The notes: generated by a model not told the origin, from the sequence alone. DNA of 27,600 nucleotides from 40CM-2-70-7 sp035505915 (GCA_035505915.1 DATJQI010000081.1:1-27600), one strand, 5' to 3'; positions 16,735 through 22,960 are shown, counted from the stretch's first letter. Numbers and translations are program-made.

Positions 16735-17577
16735 GTGGATGAGGTCGCCACGCTCTTCCAATTCACCGGGGCCCTGGAACGCCTGCTGACGACGCGGGAC
16801 ACCGCGGCGTTCGAAGCGGTGTGGAACGCCGAGGGGCTCGAGCGGGTGGGATGGGAGGCGGTGACGGTGGCGCGGCATCCCCGTGCCGAGCCGCTCGAAC
16901 GCGGGCTCGCGGCGCTCGACCGCCACCTGCTCGCCGCGCTGGCCCGGGCCCGGGCCCTTCCCGACCTGCACACCAGCACCTTCCGGGTCCCGGAGCTCGA
17001 GCGGTGGCAGCACGCGGCCGCCGCGGCGCTCGTGGCGTCGCGATGGGGCGTCGCCGGTTTGCGCACCGTGATCGCCGACACCCGGGCCCCGATCGCCCGG
17101 CGCTACTTCTCATTTCTGGCCCTGGCCGAGCGCCATCCCCCCGCCGCCTGTGAGCTGTTCCGGCGCTATCTCGCGACGCCCGCCTCCCATCACGCGTTCG
17201 TGGCGGCGGCCGTCGAGGCCGCGCGGTGGTACCCCGTGCTCGTCGGAGATCTGCTGAGTCTGTTCGAGCGCATCCGCGGTGAGCAGCTGCGCCGCCGCTT
17301 CCTGAGTGCCAGGATCCTCGGATCCCTCTATTACCTGGGGGATGCCGGGGCCGTGCCGTTGTTTCAGGAGCTGTGCGTGACCGGCCACACGGCGGCGGAC
17401 GCCGATCAGTGCGAGGTGACGCGCGCCCTGGTGGCGCTGCGGCGCCGAACCGGCGTGGTCCCGCCGAACGTGAAGTATCCGGATGCGGGAGCCCCGGAGG
17501 TCGAAGCGATACTGGACGCGGCGGAGGCGCGGTACGAGGAGGAGCGCGGCCGGCTCTCGCCGGTCACGGTGATCTGA
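16735..17577 (+). CDS. Hypothetical alpha-helical protein (280 aa)
   Basis: GTG start at 16735. The protein is soluble and almost wholly helical, rich in Ala, Arg and Leu, with repeating helix pairs such as 'RRYFSFLALAERHPPAACEL', 'AVEAARWYPVLVGDLLSLF' and 'LRRRFLSARILGSLYYLGDA'. This resembles a HEAT/ARM-like solenoid scaffold, though no consensus repeat can be scored by eye. There is no signal peptide or catalytic motif. A GATAAT element 8 nt upstream suggests a leaderless transcript. It diverges from the binding-protein/chemoreceptor operon and converges on the 177-aa secreted protein gene with a 7-bp gap. Family not recognised. Confidence 0.75.
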   Translation: MDEVATLFQFTGALERLLTTRDTAAFEAVWNAEGLERVGWEAVTVARHPRAEPLERGLAALDRHLLAALARARALPDLHTSTFRVPELERWQHAAAAALVASRWGVAGLRTVIADTRAPIARRYFSFLALAERHPPAACELFRRYLATPASHHAFVAAAVEAARWYPVLVGDLLSLFERIRGEQLRRRFLSARILGSLYYLGDAGAVPLFQELCVTGHTAADADQCEVTRALVALRRRTGVVPPNVKYPDAGAPEVEAILDAAEARYEEERGRLSPVTVI

Positions 17578-17584
17578 GTCCGGG

Positions 17585-18118
17585 CTAGTGGTGCGAGGGC
17601 TGGGCCGGCGGCGGCGTCACGTAGTGACTGATCGCCCGCATCACGTCGGTGTCGGCGAGCTGGATAAAGATCCAGCGGCGGGGTCCGCGGGCGCGCCAGG
17701 TGAGCCGGACGAACTGGGCCCCTTGCCGCCACTGCCAGGCCGCGGTTCCGACCGGATGGGGGGGGCCGTACCGGGCCCGGAGCTCCCGCTGCATCCGCAC
17801 CACCAGGTCGGTAGTGCCGGAATCCCCGAACGAAACCACATCCGCCCGCCCGTCGATGAAGTGCCCGCTCAGGTAGAATTCTGCGCCGTCGTCGGGGTCC
17901 CGGATGATGACCCCGCACTCCATCACCTGCGCGGTGCGGGTCGAGGTGTTGCAGACCAGCGGGGTGGCGCCGGCCCGCGTGAGGGCCCGGGCGCGGATGG
18001 TGAAGTCCGTCGCCGAAATACCGGGTTTGAACCCGCGATACGGAAGGAGCGGGGTCTGGCCTCCGAGGAGGGCCGGAACGGCGGCAAGGAGCAGGGCGGC
18101 GGGGGCGGGGGCGCGCAT
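17585..18118 (-). CDS. Secreted hypothetical protein (177 aa)
   Basis: I start at ATG 18118, which gives a clean signal peptide (a run of Ala/Leu after 'MRAPAPA', ending near 'ALLGGQT'). The upstream GTG at 18160 lies inside the cold-shock terminator stem and adds a second hydrophobic run, so it is unlikely. The mature protein has two cysteines ('PLVC' and 'VMECGVIIRD') and beta-rich segments ('AEFYLSGHFIDGRADVVSF', 'AQFVRLTWRAR', 'RRWIFIQLADTDVMRAI'). It is probably a small periplasmic domain with a disulfide. A TATATT -10 lies 10 nt upstream of ATG, giving a leader of only about 4 nt. Function unknown. Confidence 0.75.
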   Translation of the reverse strand: MRAPAPAALLLAAVPALLGGQTPLLPYRGFKPGISATDFTIRARALTRAGATPLVCNTSTRTAQVMECGVIIRDPDDGAEFYLSGHFIDGRADVVSFGDSGTTDLVVRMQRELRARYGPPHPVGTAAWQWRQGAQFVRLTWRARGPRRWIFIQLADTDVMRAISHYVTPPPAQPSHH

Positions 18119-18126
18119 CGGCAGGA

Positions 18127-18140
18127 GCAATATAGGGCCG
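18127..18140 (-). promoter_or_regulatory. TATATT promoter motif upstream of the 177-aa secreted gene
   Basis: Read on the minus strand, CGGCCCTATATTGC contains a TATATT -10 (18134-18129), 10 nt before the ATG at 18118. The same 14-mer occurs at 20611-20624 in front of the structured-RNA region. The -35 is not evident because it would overlap the T-tract and stem of the upstream cold-shock terminator. Confidence 0.45.
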
Positions 18141-18173
18141 AAAAGGAAAACGGGCCCCACACCGTGGGGCCCG
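18141..18173 (-). terminator. Intrinsic terminator of the cold-shock gene
   Basis: A perfect 10-bp stem (18151-18160 with 18164-18173) and a 3-nt loop are followed on the minus strand by the T-rich tail TTTTCCTTTT. It begins 32 nt after the cold-shock stop codon and runs straight into the promoter motif of the next minus-strand gene. Confidence 0.88.
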
Positions 18174-18205
18174 CGTCCGTTGGCACCGATTCCCTCAGTC
18201 CGGCG

Positions 18206-18406
18206 TCAGACCTTGCGGACGTTCTGGGCCTGCAGGCCCTTGGGTCCCTGAGCGACCTCGAACTCGACGTTGTCGCCTTCCGCGAGACTCCGGAATCCCT
18301 CCGCCTGGATCGCCGTGAAGTGGACGAACACGTCCGGTCCCGACTCCTGCGCGATAAAGCCGAAGCCTTTCGCGTCGTTGAACCACTTCACTTTCCCCTT
18401 GGCCAT
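18206..18406 (-). CDS. Cold-shock domain protein (CspA family)
   Basis: 66 residues from the ATG at 18406 ('MAKGKVKWFNDAKGFGFI'). The RNP1 motif 'KGFGFI' and RNP2 motif 'VFVHF' are intact, and the protein has the usual Csp length, so it is a single-stranded RNA/DNA-binding OB fold acting as an RNA chaperone. I chose Met-Ala-Lys over the ATG 9 nt further upstream because GAGG is then correctly spaced (9 nt) from the start; for the upstream ATG it would abut the codon. A strong promoter lies about 150 bp upstream, so the leader is long, as in known cold-shock genes, and contains its own terminator-like hairpin. A terminator follows the gene. Confidence 0.96.
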   Translation of the reverse strand: MAKGKVKWFNDAKGFGFIAQESGPDVFVHFTAIQAEGFRSLAEGDNVEFEVAQGPKGLQAQNVRKV

Positions 18407-18554
18407 CTGTTGCATCCTCGAACTGAGGGGCACTGCCCCGGGAACGGTGCGACACTGACCACCGCGATCAGCATCGGGCTCAAACAAAAACCGCGAGGTT
18501 GGTCCTCGCGGTGCGCAGTCTAACCGGTGACGGTGCCACGTCTTGCTTGAACCG
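18407..18554 (-). promoter_or_regulatory. Long cold-shock mRNA leader with internal terminator hairpin
   Basis: From the predicted start point near 18554 to the ATG at 18406 there are about 148 nt without an obvious coding function. The first ~69 nt end in an intrinsic-terminator structure (18486-18511). The remaining ~80 nt lead to the GAGG site. Long leaders that fold differently with temperature are established for cspA-type genes; an attenuator inside one is what this sequence suggests. I saw no convincing competing antiterminator helix. Confidence 0.55.
18486..18511 (-). terminator. Intrinsic terminator inside the cold-shock leader
   Basis: On the minus strand CCGCGAGG, the 5-nt loop ACCAA and CCTCGCGG form a perfect 8-bp stem followed by TTTTT. 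The T-tract lies only on the minus-strand side, so it acts on transcripts heading into the cold-shock gene. Either it attenuates that gene or it ends a short separate RNA of about 69 nt. Confidence 0.75.
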
Positions 18555-18560
18555 CGGGCA

Positions 18561-18589
18561 AAAGTAGGGTTGGGTTAGGAGGGTGTCAA
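18561..18589 (-). promoter_or_regulatory. Sigma70-type promoter of the cold-shock gene
   Basis: On the minus strand TTGACA (18589-18584), a 17-bp spacer and TACTTT (18566-18561). The -35 is perfect. Upstream of it lies the most AT-rich stretch of the window (about 18590-18710), which could act as UP elements. Confidence 0.8.
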
Positions 18590-18709
18590 TACTGTAAACT
18601 CCCACCATTTCAAGGCTTGCAACCACTTGCCATTCGTTGAACATTATCACGACATCATAAAGACATTCAAACTGACATTAAATACCACAAATCGTTACAG
18701 GGCAATATG

Positions 18710-19258
18710 TTACTGGCTCGGAGGCCGAGGGGCTGCAAGTTGGGGCAATCCCACCATCGCACGCCACGCGGCGATCGCGGCCTCGTACCCACGAATCACC
18801 GTGGCCAGGCGGTCGATGCTGACCTTGGGATCGTGGGCCGCCTGCTGCTCGCAGGTGATGCTCTCCTTGATCACCGAGTCGATCTGGGTGACCACCTGTC
18901 TCGCGATGTTGCGGCCATCTCCGGTGTACGCGGTGGCGCTCATCCTGGCCACGCCGCTGCGCATGAATCCGCGGGCGGTTCCGCAGTAGCCCGCCAGCAG
19001 CTTGCCGGCGCTGTGTACGTGGGCGGGATCGCCGCCGCCCTGGGCGCGCTGGACCAGATCGATGCCGGTCTTGATCTGCCCGATGCCGCGGGAGGCGGTT
19101 CGCAGGCCCTGCATCCACTTGATCTGCTCCGGCGAGGGCGGCGGTGGGGTCGAGTCCACGTGGGTGCTATCGGGGGGCTTGGGGGTGGAATCCTGGGCCG
19201 CGAGCGGAATGGTGCTCAGCGTACCCAACAGACTCAACCACACCACGATACGACGCAT
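18710..19258 (-). CDS. Secreted two-cysteine helical protein (182 aa)
   Basis: The start is the ATG at 19258, with AGGAG 5 nt upstream and a clean signal peptide cut after 'STIPLAA'. A Pro/Asp/Ser/Thr-rich linker follows, then a helical domain ('WMQGLRTASRGIGQIKTGID') with two cysteines in 'LLAGYC' and 'KESITC', 43 residues apart. The 174-aa product of the gene at 19936 has the same layout: 43 residues between its cysteines and the same spacing for at least 38 residues before the first. I therefore regard them as distant paralogues sharing a disulfide-linked helical bundle. It is probably periplasmic; function unknown. It diverges from the 206-aa gene across a 57-bp promoter region. Confidence 0.75.
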   Translation of the reverse strand: MRRIVVWLSLLGTLSTIPLAAQDSTPKPPDSTHVDSTPPPPSPEQIKWMQGLRTASRGIGQIKTGIDLVQRAQGGGDPAHVHSAGKLLAGYCGTARGFMRSGVARMSATAYTGDGRNIARQVVTQIDSVIKESITCEQQAAHDPKVSIDRLATVIRGYEAAIAAWRAMVGLPQLAAPRPPSQ

Positions 19259-19279
19259 CGTTGCTCCTGACGGTAGGTC

Positions 19280-19309
19280 TAGGCAAGGGTTTCGGCACTG
19301 GGTTATAAT
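19280..19309 (+). promoter_or_regulatory. Promoter with perfect TATAAT giving a probable leaderless mRNA
   Basis: A perfect TATAAT at 19304-19309 is 6 nt from the ATG at 19316. A 4/6 -35 match, TAGGCA (19280-19285), lies 18 bp upstream. Transcription should start at or next to the A of ATG, and no ribosome-binding site is present. Confidence 0.6.
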
Positions 19310-19315
19310 CACGGA

Positions 19316-19936
19316 ATGAGCGTTCCCGCAACCTCACGGATCGTCCGCACGTTCGACGACCGCGCCGACGCCCTGGCCCACCTGTTCCAGCGGGCCGGAG
19401 AAGCGCCGCGGCTCCTGGCGTTCGACGACGCCCTGGGCTGCCCCCTGGATCAGGCGCTGGCCGCCATCGAGTGGACCGCCGCGGTCGGGATCCTGGCCGA
19501 GGACGATCTGCTGCACGCGGCGCGGGTCAGCTCGGACGCCGCCGCGGCCGTGGTGGAGCGTCGGGACGGCGAGCAGCGGGTCTACGTATACTTCGGTCCC
19601 CAGATGGACGCCCCGCCCGCGGACCCCTATGAGGGGACGCTCCTCTACGACGAGCCCGGGGTCCGCGCCTACATCTTCGCGCAGCGCGTCCACGCGGTAG
19701 CCCACTTCCTCCGCGCGACGCAGGGACAGGGGGCGGTGATCGCGATGCTCTCCCGCCGCGCGCCCGAGCTCCGTCACGTCCGGCGCTGGATCCAGGCGCT
19801 CTTCGAGGAGCCGGTCTCGAGCCACTCCACCCATCTCTTGGCCGGCTGGTTCGCGACCAGCGGCGCCGGTTGTCTATTCCTGCCCCCGCAGCCGGGAGAA
19901 CCGTACACCTACTGCGAAATCGGAATCGACTCCTGA
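19316..19936 (+). CDS. Hypothetical cytoplasmic protein (206 aa)
   Basis: ATG at 19316, almost certainly translated from a leaderless mRNA because TATAAT lies 6 nt upstream. There is no signal peptide. The N-terminal half has alternating helix and strand segments ('LLAFDDALGCPLDQALAAIE', 'QRVYVYFGPQM'); the C-terminal half has 'HAVAHFLRATQGQGAVIAML' and 'LRHVRRWIQALFEE'. Three cysteines show no metal-binding spacing. It overlaps the next gene by one base (TGATG), so the two are translationally coupled. It sits between two genes for related two-cysteine secreted proteins. I do not recognise the family. Confidence 0.72.
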   Translation: MSVPATSRIVRTFDDRADALAHLFQRAGEAPRLLAFDDALGCPLDQALAAIEWTAAVGILAEDDLLHAARVSSDAAAAVVERRDGEQRVYVYFGPQMDAPPADPYEGTLLYDEPGVRAYIFAQRVHAVAHFLRATQGQGAVIAMLSRRAPELRHVRRWIQALFEEPVSSHSTHLLAGWFATSGAGCLFLPPQPGEPYTYCEIGIDS

Positions 19937-20460
19937 TGCTGGCGGCCTGGATCCCGCTCTGGAGCGCCCTCGCCGCTCACGGCGGCCTCGCGCCCCGGCA
20001 GAATCCGGACAGCGCGCTGCTGTACCGGTTCCGCGACGCGGTCGACGTCACCTCCGACACCCTTGAGACCCTGCGTGGTCTGGCGCTCGCCTTCCGCAAG
20101 GACCTCAAGCTCTCCTCCCCGACGATCGTGCTTGCCCGTGCCACCTCGGTGCAGAACGCGTGCCTCTCCGGCGCGAGCGCGCTCCGCCGCCTCCAGGGGA
20201 TCCTGGCTGCCCGCACCGTCAGCCGGGCCGCGGCGCGCAGCCAGGCCGAGTTCCGCAGCACCGCCGAGGAAACGGTGGCGGCCCTCGATCGCTGCGCGCG
20301 CTCGTGGGATCCGTTGCCGCGCACCGATGCTCGGGCCGATACGCTGCGCGCCTGGGGCCCCTACCGGGTCGCGCAACTCGATCAGCTGATCAACCGATAT
20401 GAAGTCTCCCGCTATGCCTTCGCGAAGGCGGCGGGCCTCCCGCCGGCCAAGAAACCGTAG
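19936..20460 (+). CDS. Secreted two-cysteine helical protein (174 aa), paralogue of the 182-aa protein
   Basis: I start at the ATG at 19936, whose A is the last base of the preceding TGA. A farther in-frame GTG (19870) would put 22 polar residues before the signal peptide. The signal peptide is short ('MLAAWIPLWSALAAHGG'). The mature protein is helical with cysteines in 'SVQNAC' and 'AALDRC', 43 residues apart, the same spacing as in the secreted protein encoded at 18710-19258. Ungapped alignment before the first cysteine also keeps a shared Ser, Pro and Val. It is probably a periplasmic helical bundle with one disulfide. Function unknown; co-expressed with the 206-aa gene. Confidence 0.75.
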   Translation: MLAAWIPLWSALAAHGGLAPRQNPDSALLYRFRDAVDVTSDTLETLRGLALAFRKDLKLSSPTIVLARATSVQNACLSGASALRRLQGILAARTVSRAAARSQAEFRSTAEETVAALDRCARSWDPLPRTDARADTLRAWGPYRVAQLDQLINRYEVSRYAFAKAAGLPPAKKP

Positions 20461-20478
20461 ATGTGGGAACGTGCACAC

Positions 20479-20550
20479 TGTGGATACACAACTCCACATC
20501 GTGTGGATGAACCTCCGAAACGCTGAGATCCGCTGGTCTTAGATTCCACA
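20479..20550 (+). repeat. Four alternating TGTGGA/TCCACA boxes
   Basis: TGTGGA occurs at 20479-20484 and 20502-20507, and its complement TCCACA at 20493-20498 and 20545-20550, so orientation alternates. The first extends to TGTGGATAC, one mismatch from the DnaA box TGTGGATAA; the others match less well. They form two overlapping inverted repeats just downstream of the 174-aa gene and 45-115 bp upstream of the structured-RNA promoter. Confidence 0.5.
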
Positions 20551-20594
20551 CGCCGTTCACATCGAAGTGAGCTAACCCGAAGAAACATCGGCAC

Positions 20595-20622
20595 TTGCGC
20601 GGTTCTTGACCGGCCCTATATT
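20595..20622 (+). promoter_or_regulatory. Promoter of the structured-RNA region
   Basis: TTGCGC (20595-20600), a 16-bp spacer and TATATT (20617-20622). The -10 sits in the 14-mer CGGCCCTATATTGC (20611-20624), also found before the 177-aa secreted gene. Transcription would begin near 20629. Confidence 0.55.
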
Positions 20623-20628
20623 GCCTCC

Positions 20629-21054
20629 CACGCGCTTTGAGGGGAAGGGTGGAGGCCCAGCGCTTCCACCACGCCTTTAAGGCGGGTCCGGGCGGAAATT
20701 CCGGGGAGGGCGCCGACGCAAACAAGGGCTCAGGCGCCCGATGATCCGGGGAGCTCACTCCGGCTCGGACAGATGGGGCCAGTCGCGTGCCCCATCCACG
20801 TCGATGTGGTGCCTCGGCGTGCAGTGCGGAAGGTCGGTCCGCGACCCGATCTGACCCGCAGCACTCACACTGGTGAACCTTGCGGCCCGGCCAGGCTGCT
20901 TGGGGATCGAAGCCGGAGCTCCCGTTCGCCCTACCGAGCGACGCAACAGTCAACCGGCGGCGGCGGGAAGAAGAACGAGGGAGTGAATCCCTTGGCTCCG
21001 GGTAGCCGGTGTGCGGAGCCCCCGGGTGGGTAACCACCCGGGGGCTTCATTTTT
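20629..21054 (+). ncRNA. Unidentified structured RNA, about 425 nt
   Basis: The segment lies between a promoter and a very strong terminator and has no credible protein. Helices readable by eye, in order: GGTGGA/TCCACC (~20650-20670); CGCC/GGCG around a TTTAA turn; a 7-bp GGGCGCC/GGCGCCC stem (20708-20714 with 20733-20739); 7-bp GATGGGG/CCCCATC (20772-20778 with 20790-20796); GGTCG/CGACC (20832-20846) inside TGCGG/CCGCA; AGGGA/TCCCT (20978-20992); and 7-bp GGCTCCG/CGGAGCC (20994-21000 with 21014-21020). I checked for RNase P, tmRNA, SRP, 6S, T-box, cobalamin and TPP signatures and found none. It may be a free-standing RNA or a leader ending in an attenuator 100 nt before the glycosyltransferase gene. 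Confidence 0.6.
21018..21054 (+). terminator. Strong intrinsic terminator with GTAA tetraloop
   Basis: A perfect 12-bp GC stem (21018-21029 with 21034-21045) is capped by GTAA, a GNRA-class loop, and followed by TTCATTTTT. The T-tract is on the plus strand only. Its stem overlaps the 3' side of the preceding 7-bp helix by three bases. Confidence 0.88.
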
Positions 21055-21155
21055 CCCCCGATTCTGAACGCCCCCTGACATTGCCCCGGCGAACCCTCCC
21101 CCCCCGCATTAACGTTGTTCCCTTGCCGGCCGTCCCCGGAGCCCGTTCCAACGCC

Positions 21156-22262
21156 ATGCGTATCGCCCTGGTCACCGAGTTCTACTACCCCCACCTCGGT
21201 GGGGTGACCGAGCACGTCCACAACCTGGCCCTCGAATTCCGCCGTCGCGGCCACCACGTCGTGGTCATCACCGCGAACATGGACGGACAGGGACCCGACC
21301 CGGAGTGGGTCCGGCGTGTCGGCACGAGCCGGGTGGTCCTCTCCAACGGCTCGTACGCGAGGGTCACCACCGGCTGGGCCATCACGCGGAAGATCGCGAC
21401 CATCCTCTCCGAGGAGCGGATCGAGGTGGTCCACAGCCAGGACGTCCTGGCGCCGATGCTCGGCCTGAAGGCCGCGAGCGCCGGTTGGCGCCTGGGCCTC
21501 CCGGTGGTCGCCACCTCCCACACGTGGTTCTCCCGTTCCACCCTGTACCGCATGTTCCGCTGGTGGCTCCAGCCCCGGCTCGACCGCGTGGCCGCCCGGA
21601 TCGCCGTATCCGAGCCGGTCGTCCACGCGATGGCGATGTATTTCCGGGCCGACTGGGAAGTCATCCCCAACGGCGTGGACGTCAGCTACTTCCACCCGAA
21701 CGGACGGCGGCCCGTGGAAGCGGCCCATCGCGGACCCCGGCTTCTGTTCCTGGGGCGCCTGGACCCCCGGAACGGCCTCGACACCCTGATCGAGGCGATG
21801 CCGACGGTTCTCGAGCGCCACCCGGCGGCGCGCCTCGTGGTGGTCGGGGACGGGCCCCTGCGTCCCAGCTACGAGCGGCGCGCGGCGCACCTGGGGAACG
21901 CCGTGGAGTTCGTGGGCCAGGTCTCCGACGAGCGCCCCGAGTATTACGGCGGCGCCGATCTGTATCTCTGCCCCACCACCAAGGCTTCCTTCGGGATCAC
22001 CCTGCTCGAGGCCATGGCCTGCGGCACGCCCCTCGTGGTCTCCGACATCACGGGATTCCGGGAGCTGATCGCCGGCGGTGCCGAGGCGGTGCTCGTGCCC
22101 AAGGACAACCCGCTGGCCTGGGCCCGCGCCGCGAATGCGCTGATCGAAGATCCGGTGCGGCGCGAGGCGATGAGCGCCGCCGGCCTCGCGAAGGCCGCGC
22201 AGTTCGCATGGCCCCGCATCGCGGAGCGAGTGCTCGAGGTCTACGAGCGGGTGTTGAAGTGA
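21156..22262 (+). CDS. GT4-family glycosyltransferase
   Basis: 368 residues from the ATG at 21156 ('MRIALVTEFYYPHLGGVTEH'), the usual GT4 N-terminus with the acceptor-side 'GGV' loop; an in-frame extension upstream enters the terminator and is rejected. The GT-B C-domain is clear: 'LLFLGRLDPRNGLDTLIEAM' (~197-215), 'ARLVVVGDGPL', 'VEFVGQV', and 'SFGITLLEAMACGTPLVVSD' (~278-297). Two positions differ from textbook GT4: the first Glu of E-x7-E is Ala277 (second Glu is E285), and the Lys of the 'GR...KG' donor phosphate site is Asn206. It should transfer a sugar from a nucleotide donor to a lipid or glycan, as PimA/MshA-like enzymes do. It overlaps the deacetylase gene by 4 bp. No strong ribosome-binding site is visible. 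Confidence 0.9.
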   Translation: MRIALVTEFYYPHLGGVTEHVHNLALEFRRRGHHVVVITANMDGQGPDPEWVRRVGTSRVVLSNGSYARVTTGWAITRKIATILSEERIEVVHSQDVLAPMLGLKAASAGWRLGLPVVATSHTWFSRSTLYRMFRWWLQPRLDRVAARIAVSEPVVHAMAMYFRADWEVIPNGVDVSYFHPNGRRPVEAAHRGPRLLFLGRLDPRNGLDTLIEAMPTVLERHPAARLVVVGDGPLRPSYERRAAHLGNAVEFVGQVSDERPEYYGGADLYLCPTTKASFGITLLEAMACGTPLVVSDITGFRELIAGGAEAVLVPKDNPLAWARAANALIEDPVRREAMSAAGLAKAAQFAWPRIAERVLEVYERVLK

Positions 22263-22960
22263 TCGAGACGGTCGCCGCCCTCGGGTTGGGGGCCGCGGGC
22301 GTGGCTCTGTACGGCGCCTACGCTCCGAACAGCCGTCTCTATGGCCGCGCCGTGGGACGCGGGCGCACCGAGGGGCGCCGCGTCTACCTCACCTTCGACG
22401 ACGGCCCCTCACCCAGCGCCACCGGCCGCATCCTCGAGACGCTCGCCGCCGAGCGGGTGCCCGCGGCGTTCTTCCTGGTGGGGGATTTTGTCCGGCGGGA
22501 ACGGGACCTGGCCCGCGCCGTGGCGGCGGGCGGGCACGAGGTGGGGAATCACACCGAAACCCATGTGAAGCTTCATCGCCGGGGCCCCCGTCGGATACGA
22601 CGGGAAATTGAAGCGGCACACGAAGTTATCGCGGAGGTGACGGGGAAGGCGCCACGCACCTTTCGCGCGCCCCACGGCTATCGGAACCCTTTTGTAGCGC
22701 TTACCGTTGGCAGGCTGGAATACACGGTTTTCGGCTGGACCTTCGGCGTCTGGGACAGTGCCCGGCCCGGGGCGGAGGAGATCCGCCGGCGGGTGAGGCG
22801 CCGGCTCAGTCCCGGGGCCATCGTCCTCTTGCACGACGGGGACGGCTATGACCCGGCCGGCGACCGGCGCCAGACCGCGGACGCCTTGCCCGGGATCATC
22901 CGGGACGCACGGGACGCCGGTTACGAATTCGCCCCACTCGAGGAGCTTCTGAACGGATGA
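22259..22960 (+). CDS. NodB-type polysaccharide deacetylase
   Basis: 233 residues from a GTG that overlaps the glycosyltransferase stop (GTGA). A short hydrophobic N-terminus ('VAALGLGAAGVALYGAYA') could be a membrane anchor. CE4 motifs are in order: 'TFDDGPS' (D47, D48), 'GNHTETH' (H98 and H102 as metal ligands), 'FRAPHGYRNP', and 'VLLHDGDG' with the catalytic-region His. These enzymes remove N-acetyl groups from GlcNAc-type sugars using a divalent metal. Between a GT4 enzyme and an LPG-synthase-TM-like protein it probably modifies the sugar added by the former (inference). It overlaps the next gene by ATGA. Confidence 0.92.
   Translation: MIETVAALGLGAAGVALYGAYAPNSRLYGRAVGRGRTEGRRVYLTFDDGPSPSATGRILETLAAERVPAAFFLVGDFVRRERDLARAVAAGGHEVGNHTETHVKLHRRGPRRIRREIEAAHEVIAEVTGKAPRTFRAPHGYRNPFVALTVGRLEYTVFGWTFGVWDSARPGAEEIRRRVRRRLSPGAIVLLHDGDGYDPAGDRRQTADALPGIIRDARDAGYEFAPLEELLNG

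Noticed and set aside
18407..18487. N-terminal extension of the cold-shock protein
   Set aside because: The 27 extra residues do not occur in Csp proteins and the ribosome-binding site is correctly spaced only for the ATG at 18406.
18627..18989. Plus-strand ORF of 120 codons over the AT-rich island and the 182-aa gene
   Set aside because: Mostly antisense to a gene with a signal peptide and good ribosome-binding site; no start signal of its own.
20461..20560. Chromosomal origin (DnaA-box cluster)
   Set aside because: Only one near-consensus box, no adjacent AT-rich unwinding element, and no dnaA, dnaN, gidA or rnpA-type neighbours.
20390..21037. Minus-strand ORF across the same intergenic region as a protein gene
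   Set aside because: It runs through the terminator stem and all the hairpins, overlaps the 174-aa gene's end, and has low-complexity composition with no ribosome-binding site.
20629..21054. Structured region as RNase P RNA, tmRNA, SRP RNA or 6S RNA
   Set aside because: The conserved RNase P 'GAGGAAAGTCC' and 'ACAGAA' motifs, the tmRNA 'GGATTCGAC' start and tag frame, and the SRP 'GGTC..GGAAG.AGCA' core are all absent. The RNA is also too long for 6S.
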